Shown: piece by piece, positions 5,430 to 11,361 of the stretch | Numbering within the stretch: the stretch's first letter is position 1 | Layout of the letters: each line of letters opens with the position of its first letter | Assembly: GCA_016783285.1 (NCBI GenBank) | Contig: JADHWW010000165.1 | Location: 1-11,589, forward strand | Source of the DNA: Anaerolineae bacterium | GTDB lineage: Bacteria > Chloroflexota > Anaerolineae > B4-G1 | Length of the DNA: 11,589 nucleotides | Direction of reading: 5' to 3' | The notes under the pieces: generated by a model | Seen by the model: the letters and a program-made list of their open reading frames with translations, nothing else | What the model was told of the DNA's origin: nothing | Database searches by the model: none | Translations under genes and position numbers: made by a program

Positions 5430-6695
5430 TTATCCCTGCGCCAACGCTCTCAGATCAAAACTCTCGTCCAACAGCCGCTCGCCGTAGGCGGATACATCTC
5501 GCCCACTGGCGATCAACTGCCTCACCGGCCGGACGCTCTGCGTGTCGCCCAGCAGGATGGCGCCGACGATCTTGCCGTCGCGCAACGCCAGCCGCCGGTA
5601 CACGCCGCTCGCCGCGTCCCTCTTTCGCAGGATGACGAACTCGTCGCCCGTGGCCGTCGCCTCGCCCAGGCAGGTCAGGTCCACGCCGACGATTTTGAGT
5701 GTGTTGGAGGGGATGGTGCCGCCGTAGGTGGCGCTGCCGGGCGCGACCATGTTCGCCGCAGCGACCTGCGCCTGCTCCGTGGCGGCGGGGATGATGCCGT
5801 AGACCCGCCCCTCGAACTCGGCCGCGTCTCCGGCCGCGTAGACGCCTGTGGTGAGCGCAGTCGAACCATCGGCCCCGCTGGTGCGCAGTTGCTCGTCTAC
5901 GACCACGCCCCGGTTCACCTCCAGCCCGGCCTCCCGCGCCAGTTCGACCCGCGAGCGGATGCCGGTGGAGATGAGCACCAGTCCGCCGTCCACCACGCGC
6001 CCGTCCCTTCGACTGTGCTCAGGGCGGGCCCCCAGCCGCACGCCCCTGGCGCGTCCATCGCCCAGGATGGCCTCCGTCGCCGCGGCGGTCAGGATGTGCA
6101 GCCCCTGCGTTTCCAGCAGCGATTGTAGAACCTGCGCTCCCTCCGCGTCCAGTTGGCGCGGCAACAAGTGGGGGGCGAACTCGATCACCGTCACCTCCAG
6201 GCCAGCCGTGCGCAGCGCCCGCGCCGTCTCCAGCCCCAGCAGCCCTCCGCCGATGATCGCCGCACTACGAACGTCACGGGCGTATGTCTTTATCGCCAGC
6301 GCGTCATCGAGTGTGCGCAAGGTGAAGACGCCCTCCTTGTCAGCGCCCTCGAAAGGGGGCACAAAGGGACGACCGCCTGTGGCAAGCAGAAGACGGTCGT
6401 ATTCCACGTGCGAACCGTCGGATAGGGCCAGGCGATGGGCGGCGGGGTCGAGCGATGTGGCTCGAACCCCCAGGTGCAGGTGGATACCGCGCCTGGCGTA
6501 CCACTCCGGCGGTCGAAAGTAGAGCGCCTCCTGCTCGGTCTGACCGGCGATGAACTCCCACAGGCGGGGGCGGCGGTAGTAGGGATAAGGCTCTGCGCCG
6601 AAGACGTGCACCTCGGCGGCCGGGTCGGCCCGCACGATAGTCTGCGCCGCCGTTATGCCCGCGACGCCGTTGCCTACGATAACGTATCGTCTCAT
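5430..6695 (-). CDS. FAD/NAD(P)H oxidoreductase, rubredoxin-reductase-like
   Basis: A 421-residue two-dinucleotide-domain flavoprotein (Pyr_redox_2 with NirB/rubredoxin-reductase-type C-terminus). The FAD motif is G-N-G-V-A-G (8-13), the NAD(P)H motif G-G-G-L-L-G-L-E (149-156), and the second FAD motif T-T-G-V-Y-A-A-G-D-A-A-E (282-293). The C-terminal region L-K-I-V-G-V-D-L-T-C-L-G (333-344) is typical of NROR/NirB relatives. Its probable role is to pass electrons from NAD(P)H to the operon's rubredoxin, and so to superoxide reductase and FprA; another acceptor is possible. ATG 6695 is chosen because AGGAGG precedes it and the protein then begins directly with the Rossmann strand. Two palindromic repeats are inserted in frame (about residues 224-231 and 276-282), the second directly before the conserved FAD loop. 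Confidence 0.85.
   Translation of the reverse strand: MRRYVIVGNGVAGITAAQTIVRADPAAEVHVFGAEPYPYYRRPRLWEFIAGQTEQEALYFRPPEWYARRGIHLHLGVRATSLDPAAHRLALSDGSHVEYDRLLLATGGRPFVPPFEGADKEGVFTLRTLDDALAIKTYARDVRSAAIIGGGLLGLETARALRTAGLEVTVIEFAPHLLPRQLDAEGAQVLQSLLETQGLHILTAAATEAILGDGRARGVRLGARPEHSRRDGRVVDGGLVLISTGIRSRVELAREAGLEVNRGVVVDEQLRTSGADGSTALTTGVYAAGDAAEFEGRVYGIIPAATEQAQVAAANMVAPGSATYGGTIPSNTLKIVGVDLTCLGEATATGDEFVILRKRDAASGVYRRLALRDGKIVGAILLGDTQSVRPVRQLIASGRDVSAYGERLLDESFDLRALAQG
5850..5867 (-). repeat. In-frame palindromic repeat in the flavoprotein gene, copy A
   Basis: On the minus strand it reads GGTTCGACTGCGCTCACC, a member of the TTCGACTGNGCTCA family. It encodes G-S-T-A-L-T, directly before the conserved G-V-Y-A-A-G-D motif, where relatives usually have a loop of two or three residues. 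Confidence 0.65.
6005..6025 (+). repeat. In-frame palindromic repeat in the flavoprotein gene, copy B
   Basis: CCTTCGACTGTGCTCAGGG is the fullest form of the family in this window, an imperfect palindrome. It encodes A-R-P-E-H-S-R-R-D between V-R-L-G and G-R-V-V-D-G, where related proteins pass straight from one strand to the next. Confidence 0.7.
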
Positions 6696-6708
6696 TGATT
6701 GCCTCCTG

Positions 6709-7140
6709 TCACTCGCCTTCAAAACCGATCTGCGATTTCAGTTGCGTCTTTAGTTGCTCGACAATCTCTTCTCGCGCCAGACCAACTTTTTCTGACTCGA
6801 CGATTATCTCAAAGGCGCGCATCGGTGTGCCGGTGCTGACCTCTGAGCAAAAGTACGAGACGCCGAAATTCCAGGGGATGAGCATGAACGTCTCGCGCAA
6901 CTCGTCCAGCGTGACACCCGCGCCGTAGGCTTTGATCAGTTCACGCGTCGCCTGACGGTCGCGGCCCGCCGCCATTGCCATCCCAAACGCGACCAGGTAC
7001 TTGTACCTGGGTGGCAAGGCCCGCTCCGTCCCCCAAACGGTCGCCCAGAATTGTCCGGTGACCTGGCCCAGTTCCGGGTCAACCGTCTTGAGTTTGCGAA
7101 AGCACACCGGCGCCAGTGCGGGACGGTGTTTCTTGGTCAT
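6709..7140 (-). CDS. Carboxymuconolactone-decarboxylase-like (AhpD fold) protein
   Basis: A 143-residue all-helical protein with the carboxymuconolactone decarboxylase family layout (PF02627 type): L-P-P-R-Y-K-Y-L-V-A-F-G-M-A-M-A-A-G (about 42-59), A-T-R-E-L-I-K-A-Y-G-A-G-V-T-L-D-E-L-R-E-T (about 64-84), and a terminal helix. The C-x-x-C redox pair of AhpD-type peroxidase partners is missing from the usual place; only isolated cysteines remain (C13 and one in Y-F-C-S-E), so thiol-disulfide chemistry is doubtful. Its ATG overlaps the FprA stop as ATGA, and the flavoprotein starts 13 bases after its stop, so it belongs firmly to the oxygen-defence operon. The reaction is unknown; a small-molecule oxidation or decarboxylation role is only a family-level guess. 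Confidence 0.75.
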   Translation of the reverse strand: MTKKHRPALAPVCFRKLKTVDPELGQVTGQFWATVWGTERALPPRYKYLVAFGMAMAAGRDRQATRELIKAYGAGVTLDELRETFMLIPWNFGVSYFCSEVSTGTPMRAFEIIVESEKVGLAREEIVEQLKTQLKSQIGFEGE

Positions 7141-8324
7141 TGACTTGCCCTCAGAGTCTCGTGTTTCTCTGCGATGGTGGCCGCCAATTTATCCAGAGCC
7201 GCGAAATCCTCGTCCCTGGGGTAGCCCTTGACGACGACCGGATCCAGTATCTCGGCCTTCAGGTTGGGAATCATACCCGCCAGCTGCTTGACCATCTTGC
7301 CGCCCCAGCCGTAGGAGCCGATGATGGAGACGAACCTGGCCTTGGGTCGCAGCGCGTTCGCCAGGTAGGTCGCGTAGACGACGTTCGGGTGTGCGCCGGT
7401 CAGGACGGTGGGCGACCCGATCACGATAGTGGCGGCGTCCACCAGCGCCATGGCCAGTTTCCCGATGTCGGTGACGGCCAGGTTGAACCGTTCCACAGTC
7501 ACCCCCCTCTCGACCAGCGCGTCCATCAGGTAGTCCACCATCACGCGGGTGGTGCCGTGCATCGAGATGTAGGGCAACACGACAATGTTCTTCGGGTCGC
7601 CAAAAACCCAATCGCGATACGCCTCCAGGATGAACTCGGGCCGGTCGTATATCGGGCCGTGGCTGGGGGCGATGAGGGAGATCTCGTACCCCTGCACTTT
7701 TTCCAAATTCTTCTGAATGATCTTGCGGAACGGCATCATGATCTCGGCATAGTACCGCTTGGCCGCTTCGTAAACCCGCCCTTCGTCGCTGACGTACAGG
7801 TCGGTGGTGGCCAGGTGGGAGCCGAAAAAGTCGCAAGGGAAGAGAATCCTATCTTCCCGCAGATAGGTCAGCATCGTCTCGGGCCAGTGCACCCACGGCG
7901 CGTGGATGAACTCGAGCGTTCTGTCGCCCAGCGATAGCGTCGCGCCATCGTCCACGGCAAGAATACGGTCTTCCGGCGCCAGCAACAGGTCTACAAGCAT
8001 CCCCTTGCATTTGGGCGTGCAGACGACCTGTGCTTCGGGGTATCTTTCGAGCACCTGCGGCAGCGTGCCCGAATGGTCCTGCTCGGCGTGGTTGGCGATG
8101 ACGTAGTCAATGCGCTCAACGCCCAGTTGGTCCAGATGACTGAGCAGAACGTGTGACGTAGCGGGGTCAACTGTGTCTACCAGCGCCGTCTTTTCACTGC
8201 CCTGGATCAGGTAAGCGTTGTAACTTGTGCCGTCGGGGAGCGGGATGAGATCGTCGAACAACCGGCGATCCCAGTCGACGGCCCCCACCCAGTAGATACC
8301 ATCCTTCATCCTTCTTGGTTTCAT
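7137..8324 (-). CDS. fprA: Flavodiiron protein (O2/NO reductase)
   Basis: A 395-residue A-type flavoprotein of simplest class. The N-terminal metallo-beta-lactamase-like domain carries the full di-iron set: H79-x-E81-x-D83-H84, H146 (W-V-H-W-P-E-T), D165 (P-C-D-F-F-G) and H222 (A-P-S-H-G-P-I-Y). The C-terminal flavodoxin domain begins near residue 249 with V-V-L-P-Y-I-S-M-H-G-T-T as the FMN phosphate loop. Such enzymes reduce O2 to water, or NO to N2O, in the cytoplasm with electrons from rubredoxin, and protect anaerobes during air exposure. No fused rubredoxin domain is present, but a separate rubredoxin gene ends 9 bases upstream, which fits. The ATG at 8324 has GAGGT upstream; a start at M6 is possible. 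Whether O2 or NO is the main substrate cannot be told from sequence. Confidence 0.95.
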   Translation of the reverse strand: MKPRRMKDGIYWVGAVDWDRRLFDDLIPLPDGTSYNAYLIQGSEKTALVDTVDPATSHVLLSHLDQLGVERIDYVIANHAEQDHSGTLPQVLERYPEAQVVCTPKCKGMLVDLLLAPEDRILAVDDGATLSLGDRTLEFIHAPWVHWPETMLTYLREDRILFPCDFFGSHLATTDLYVSDEGRVYEAAKRYYAEIMMPFRKIIQKNLEKVQGYEISLIAPSHGPIYDRPEFILEAYRDWVFGDPKNIVVLPYISMHGTTRVMVDYLMDALVERGVTVERFNLAVTDIGKLAMALVDAATIVIGSPTVLTGAHPNVVYATYLANALRPKARFVSIIGSYGWGGKMVKQLAGMIPNLKAEILDPVVVKGYPRDEDFAALDKLAATIAEKHETLRASQ

Positions 8325-8333
8325 AATTTTACC

Positions 8334-8495
8334 TCACTCTATTTTTTCAAACATATCCTTGCCCACGCCGCAGTCGGGGCAGACCCAATCGTCGGGCAGT
8401 GCCTCGAAAGGCGTGCCGGCGACAATCCCGCTATCGGGGTCGCCCACCTCTGGGTCGTAAACGTACCCGCACGCAATACATTCCCACTTGGTCAT
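8334..8495 (-). CDS. Rubredoxin
   Basis: A 53-residue rubredoxin with all four iron-binding cysteines: C6-x-x-C9-G and C39-P-D-C42-G, plus the family hallmarks W-E-C, G-Y-V-Y-D-P, G-T-P-F and L-P-D-D-W-V-C-P. It is a soluble one-electron carrier and heads the operon, with its probable electron source (the rubredoxin-reductase-like flavoprotein) and its two sinks (FprA and superoxide reductase) downstream. The open frame extends 46 codons further upstream, but ATG 8495 is the true start because AGGAGG lies five bases before it and the protein then has the standard length; the upstream part covers the promoter and leader. Confidence 0.95.
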   Translation of the reverse strand: MTKWECIACGYVYDPEVGDPDSGIVAGTPFEALPDDWVCPDCGVGKDMFEKIE

Positions 8496-8546
8496 TTTTT
8501 CCTCCTGAGATGATTGTTCAGGCTCTTGCGTCACCCGACTGTTACA

Positions 8547-8575
8547 AGTATAGCACAAAGAGGAGTATTTGTCTA
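8547..8575 (-). promoter_or_regulatory. Promoter of the rubredoxin/FprA/SOR operon
   Basis: On the minus strand: TAGACA (8575-8570), exactly 17 bp, TATACT (8552-8547). Transcription is predicted near 8540, giving a leader of about 45 bases before the rubredoxin ATG. The -35 box is weak and is the last six bases of the 20-bp operator, as expected for an activator-dependent promoter. Confidence 0.7.
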
Positions 8576-8589
8576 CGACAAAAGTCGCA
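8570..8589 (-). promoter_or_regulatory. Predicted Crp/Fnr-type operator, site 1
   Basis: Reads TGCGACTTTTGTCGTAGACA on the minus strand, identical over all 20 bases to site 2 at 9384-9403. Its core CGAC-N4-GTCG (8576-8587) has the spacing of Fnr-family sites, whose general form keeps G-A and T-C around N4. The core centre (8581.5) lies about 41.5 bp upstream of the predicted rubredoxin transcript start and about 77 bp upstream of the predicted regulator start, so it could also serve autoregulation. Binding by the adjacent regulator is inference. Confidence 0.7.
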
Positions 8590-8624
8590 TTGTGCTGGAT
8601 CGTGTCCCGGCCTGCAAGCCCGCC

Positions 8625-8652
8625 TTGACGCAATCGCGTTTTCGACTACAAT
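8625..8652 (+). promoter_or_regulatory. Promoter of the Crp/Fnr regulator, leaderless
   Basis: TTGACG (8625-8630), 16-bp spacer, TACAAT (8647-8652): close to consensus. The expected start point (about 8659) coincides with the GTG-ATG start codons at 8659-8664, and no ribosome binding site is present, so the transcript is probably leaderless. Confidence 0.65.
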
Positions 8653-8661
8653 GGTGCTGTG

Positions 8662-9378
8662 ATGGAGACCACTGTTCAAGCCCTACGCCGCATCCCTCTC
8701 TTCGCTGGTCTCTCCGGCGAGACGCTGGCCCGTGTCGCCAGCGTAGCCATCCGCCGCACCTACGCCCCCGGCGAAACCATCATCCTCGAGGGCGATCCTT
8801 GCCAGGCATCCTACTTTGTCGCCGAGGGCCAGGTGCGCGTCTACCGCCTCTCCCCCGCTGGCCGCGAACAGGTGCTGGTGCGACTGGGGCCGGGCCAGAC
8901 CTTTAACACGGTGCCTCCCTTCAGACCTCACGGCGTCAACCACGCCACCGTCGAACCCCTCACCCCTGTCACCCTCTACGCCATCACCTGTGAAGACTTT
9001 CACCGTCTGGTGATGGAGTGCTCTGAACTGGCGCTGGCCATCCTGCAGGACTTTGCCGGCCGGTTGGACCACCTGACCAACCTGGTGGAGGACCTCTCAC
9101 TGCGCACGGTGCGGGGGCGGCTGGCGCGCTTTTTGCTGGAGCACGCTTCGACTGAGGCTTCGACGCTGAGCTCAGCCGAAGCGCTCAGCGGAACCGCCGA
9201 GGCTGATGAGGTCACCCAACGCTGGACGCAGGAAGAGATCGCCGCCCACCTGGGCACGGTGCGGGATATGGTGGGCCGCACGCTGCGGGCCTTCGCCGAC
9301 GCCGGGCTGGTGCGGATGGAGCGCCAGCGCATCGTGCTCCTGGACCGGGAGGGGTTGGAGGCCGAGGCGTTGCGCTGA
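8662..9378 (+). CDS. Crp/Fnr-family transcription regulator
   Basis: A 238-residue regulator (one residue longer if GTG 8659 is used). The N-terminal cyclic-nucleotide-like beta-barrel spans about 10-115, with Y-A-P-G-E-T-I-I-L-E-G-D and Y-F-V-A-E-G-Q-V-R-V-Y-R; then a dimer helix (about 118-150) and a winged helix with W-T-Q-E-E-I-A-A-H-L-G-T-V-R-D-M-V-G-R-T-L (188-208). The recognition helix has Asp where most relatives have Glu (R-E-x-V-x-R). The N-terminal cysteine cluster of O2-sensing Fnr is missing; C47, C110 and C120 are scattered, and H90 and H94 lie in the region that varies between sensors, so the signal may be heme-, NO- or redox-linked, which is a guess. An in-frame palindromic insert adds a linker at about residues 162-177. 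It lies between two copies of its predicted operator. Confidence 0.92.
   Translation: METTVQALRRIPLFAGLSGETLARVASVAIRRTYAPGETIILEGDPCQASYFVAEGQVRVYRLSPAGREQVLVRLGPGQTFNTVPPFRPHGVNHATVEPLTPVTLYAITCEDFHRLVMECSELALAILQDFAGRLDHLTNLVEDLSLRTVRGRLARFLLEHASTEASTLSSAEALSGTAEADEVTQRWTQEEIAAHLGTVRDMVGRTLRAFADAGLVRMERQRIVLLDREGLEAEALR
9145..9190 (+). repeat. In-frame palindromic repeat inside the regulator gene
   Basis: Contains two TTCGAC-type units (CTTCGACTGAG and CTTCGACGCTGAG) followed by CTCAGCCGAAG and GCTCAGC, forming an imperfect palindrome. It encodes a Ser/Thr/Ala/Glu-rich linker between the sensor/dimerisation part and the winged helix and leaves the frame intact. Confidence 0.65.
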
Positions 9379-9383
9379 CAAGG

Positions 9384-9403
9384 TGCGACTTTTGTCGTAG
9401 ACA
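9384..9403 (+). promoter_or_regulatory. Predicted Crp/Fnr-type operator, site 2
   Basis: TGCGACTTTTGTCGTAGACA, identical to site 1 but on the other strand, pointing at the ferredoxin operon. Its core CGAC-N4-GTCG is at 9386-9397, centred at 9391.5, about 41.5 bp upstream of the predicted start of transcription. It lies 5 bases after the regulator's stop codon. Confidence 0.7.
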
Positions 9404-9426
9404 GACGACCGCCTTTCTGCTACACT
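9398..9426 (+). promoter_or_regulatory. Promoter of the ferredoxin/DUF166 operon
   Basis: TAGACA (9398-9403), exactly 17 bp, TACACT (9421-9426); start of transcription predicted near 9433. The architecture and even part of the spacer (CTTT then TGC before the -10 box) are shared with the rubredoxin promoter. Confidence 0.7.
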
Positions 9427-9453
9427 AATGGCAGAAAGGTGGTCGTTTTGCTT

Positions 9454-9678
9454 ATGGAGGACTGGGCGTTACCCAAGATCAACTTGTCGCTGTGCAATCA
9501 GTGCGGCATTTGCGTCGAACAGTGCCCCACTGGCGCGGCGGAGATGGGGGCCGAGGGGCCGTTCATCGCCCGCCCATCCGACTGCACCTATTGTGCCGCG
9601 TGCGAAGCCTTGTGCCCCCAGGGCGCGATCACGTGCTCCTACGAGATCGTCTGGGAAACGGAAGGGGGATACCGATGA
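9454..9678 (+). CDS. 2[4Fe-4S] ferredoxin
   Basis: A 74-residue ferredoxin with two complete cluster motifs: C-N-Q-C-G-I-C-V-E-Q-C-P and C-T-Y-C-A-A-C-E-A-L-C-P, followed by Q-G-A-I. It would carry low-potential electrons in the cytoplasm. ATG 9454 is chosen because AAAGGTGG lies about 11 bases upstream inside the predicted leader; GTG 9439 in the same frame would add five residues and overlap that site. The stop overlaps the next start as ATGA, so translation is coupled to the ubiquitin-like gene, and the DUF166 gene follows. The ferredoxin may feed electrons to the DUF166 protein; that is inference from gene order only. Confidence 0.9.
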   Translation: MEDWALPKINLSLCNQCGICVEQCPTGAAEMGAEGPFIARPSDCTYCAACEALCPQGAITCSYEIVWETEGGYR

Positions 9679-9986
9679 CAGAGATTCACCTGTACGGAAG
9701 TTTGCGCCGCCACGCGCCCGACCCCCGGCCTGACCGGGAAAGCGTGGTGCGGCTGGAACCGCGTCCGGGGGAGACGGTGAGGACGACGTTGGAGCAATTG
9801 TCCATCGCGCCCACCGAAGTCTACCACGTCTTTCTGAACGGGGCGCTTTTGTTCACGCATAACTCGATGGCGCCGTGGCTGGTCTACCAACAAGCCGGCG
9901 CTCGTGACCAGGGGTTGGACACGCCACTGCAACCCGGCGACCGGCTGGGGCTGTTCGCCAGCGACATGGGGTTGCTGGTGGTGTGA
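9675..9986 (+). CDS. MoaD/ThiS-like ubiquitin-fold small protein
   Basis: A 103-residue protein with the outline of a beta-grasp (ubiquitin-like) domain: strand E-I-H-L-Y-G-S-L, a variable linker, V-V-R-L-E-P-R-P-G-E-T-V-R-T-T-L-E-Q-L-S-I, E-V-Y-H-V-F-L-N-G-A-L, and L-Q-P-G-D-R-L-G-L-F. These are the landmarks of MoaD/ThiS sulfur carriers (G-x-T-V, the V-N-G strand, G-D-x-V-x-L-F). However, the C-terminal Gly-Gly required for adenylation and thiocarboxylate formation is absent; the protein ends M-G-L-L-V-V. So it is probably not a sulfur carrier but a binding or structural partner for its neighbours. Its start overlaps the ferredoxin stop by four bases. Confidence 0.65.
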   Translation: MTEIHLYGSLRRHAPDPRPDRESVVRLEPRPGETVRTTLEQLSIAPTEVYHVFLNGALLFTHNSMAPWLVYQQAGARDQGLDTPLQPGDRLGLFASDMGLLVV

Positions 9987-10003
9987 TGGTAGGAGCAAGC
10001 AAG

Positions 10004-10765
10004 ATGCGCATCCTGGCGATCATCACCGGCGAATACGGCCAACGGCACGTGAGCAACATTCGCGCCCACGGCCCAGCCGGCTGGCAGGTCGAGGTGTGGC
10101 AGGCTCCGGCGATCCTGCCGCCTGTGATAGACTACCCGGAGGACTATTTGCCGTCGAGTCTGCCTCCGGCCGACCTGCTCCTGGCCTTTGGCGAGCACAA
10201 GGGCGTGGCAGAGCTGGTCCCGGAGGTGGCGCGAATGACCGGCGCACAGGCCGTCATCGCGCCGGTGGACCGGGAGGAGTGGCTGCCCCGGGGCCTGGCC
10301 CGGCAACTGCGCGGCTGGCTGGCCGAGATGGGCGTGGCTTGTGTCACCCCCAAGCCGCTTTGCTCACTGACCGAGACGAACTACAACATCCGGCGCCACC
10401 GGGAAGAGTACGACGACCCGCTCATCGCCGAGTTCGCCCGCCACTTTGGCCAGCCCGCGTTCGACATCGCCGTGGACCCTGGGACGCGGGCCATCACTGC
10501 CGTCGAGGTGGCGCGGGACGCCGTTTGCGGCTGCGCCCGCTTCGTGGCCCAGGGGTTGGTAGGGATCTCCGCCGCCGACGCCGAGCAGGAGGCCGGCCTG
10601 CTCCATCATCATTACCCCTGCCTGGCCAGCATGGGAGTGGATTCGGACTACGGCGACACGCTGATGCACGTCTCCGGGAACATTCTCAAGGAGCGAGTCG
10701 GCGAGCAGGTGAAACCCTTCAAACAGGTGCGGTACATCGTCCCTGGTCGGCGGAGCGAGGGGTGA
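10004..10765 (+). CDS. DUF166 family protein
   Basis: A 253-residue protein that I recognise as DUF166 (PF02593 type), a family known mainly from methanogens and some anaerobic bacteria, sometimes labelled thymidylate-synthase-related without proof of function. It begins with M-R-I-L-A-I-I-T-G-E-Y-G-x-R-H-V-x-N-I. Conserved-looking cysteines are C113 and C120 (C-V-T-P-K-P-L-C), C175 and C177 (A-V-C-G-C-A), and C206 in H-H-H-Y-P-C-L-A-S-M (201-210), followed by D-T-L-M-H-V-S-G (218-225). Such a Cys/His set could hold a metal or Fe-S cluster, which fits the ferredoxin gene in the operon. ATG 10004 is preferred over 9986 because AGGAG lies eight bases upstream and the protein then starts with its first beta strand. 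Confidence 0.8.
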   Translation: MRILAIITGEYGQRHVSNIRAHGPAGWQVEVWQAPAILPPVIDYPEDYLPSSLPPADLLLAFGEHKGVAELVPEVARMTGAQAVIAPVDREEWLPRGLARQLRGWLAEMGVACVTPKPLCSLTETNYNIRRHREEYDDPLIAEFARHFGQPAFDIAVDPGTRAITAVEVARDAVCGCARFVAQGLVGISAADAEQEAGLLHHHYPCLASMGVDSDYGDTLMHVSGNILKERVGEQVKPFKQVRYIVPGRRSEG

Positions 10766-10769
10766 GTGA

Positions 10770-11361
10770 GTGCCAACCAAGACATCCATGGTCGCAGCGC
10801 CGACCTGCGTAGATTGCACCGCAAAGGTCCGGGCGACCATCGGCGCCGGGCCAGTAGCGGCGACACAAAATGGCTTTGTCCGCTTTATCTTTTCGGAGCG
10901 CGAGACGACACTGGCCGCCGTCGCCGGGCTACTCACGCTGCTTGGCCTGGCACTGACAGCAATATATTCCCCCCCAACGTTGGGGGGGCTGGGGGGGGCA
11001 GCCCTCTTCGCGGCGGCTATCGTCGTGGGCGGCATCCCGGTAACGCGGCACGCCTTTCAGGAAGTATGGCTCTCCCACAGAAATGGTCAGGCACGACGAC
11101 GAGGTGTGCGCACTGTTCGGCGTGGCAGACACGCCGCGCCCCGGCAGCCGCCAGGCCATCGCGGACTTGAAGGCCCAGGGCGGCATCCACACTGCGATGC
11201 TGACCGGCGACAGCCCGGCCGTGGCGGAGGTAATCGCCCGCCAGGTCGGGGTGGACGGGGTGCGCGCCAATCTCCTGCCGGAGGAGAAGGTGACCGCTAT
11301 CGTGGCGCTGGCGGAAGAGTACCAGACCGTGGCTTCGGTTCATTTTCGCCCTTGGGGGTGA
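10770..11361 (+). pseudogene. Heavy-metal P-type ATPase relic with internal deletion
   Basis: The GTG at 10770 opens a frame with an N-terminal C-V-D-C pair and two hydrophobic segments (about residues 46-66 and 77-90) followed by T-R-H-A-F-Q-E-V-W, matching the first membrane part of CadA/ZntA-type pumps. At about 11070-11085 the sequence jumps, in another frame, to the P domain: V-A-D-T-P-R-P, A-M-L-T-G-D-S, L-L-P-E-E-K-V. The CPx membrane motif, the D-K-T-G-T phosphorylation site and the nucleotide domain are all missing (more than 1 kb). A second break cuts the protein after Y-Q-T-V-A, just where M-V-G-D-G-x-N-D should follow; from there the DNA is a direct repeat. It cannot pump ions. 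It starts 4 bases after the DUF166 stop, so it may still be transcribed. Confidence 0.8.
10969..10988. repeat. Perfect 20-bp palindrome with C and G runs
   Basis: Seven C, AACGTT, seven G: a perfect palindrome, followed after CT by another run of eight G. It lies in the P-type ATPase relic between its two hydrophobic segments and encodes S-P-P-T-L-G-G-L-G-G in frame. Confidence 0.85.

Noticed and set aside
8552..8596. AGCACAA ... TTGTGCT inverted repeat as the operator
   Set aside because: Seven-base arms separated by 31 bases, not present at the second promoter; the 20-bp shared sequence explains the region better.
8496..8633. N-terminal extension of rubredoxin by 46 codons
   Set aside because: It would cover the promoter and operator, and the ribosome binding site and family length place the start at 8495.
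8662..9378. Regulator as a true O2-sensing FNR
   Set aside because: The N-terminal cysteine cluster that binds the 4Fe-4S cluster is absent; the three cysteines are scattered through the sensor domain and the start of the dimer helix.
9675..9986. Ubiquitin-like protein as a functional MoaD or ThiS sulfur carrier
   Set aside because: The C-terminal Gly-Gly is missing and no adenylating ThiF/MoeB-type gene is nearby.
10770..11361. Functional cadmium/zinc exporter
   Set aside because: No D-K-T-G-T, no CPx motif, no G-D-G-x-N-D and a frame change in the middle.
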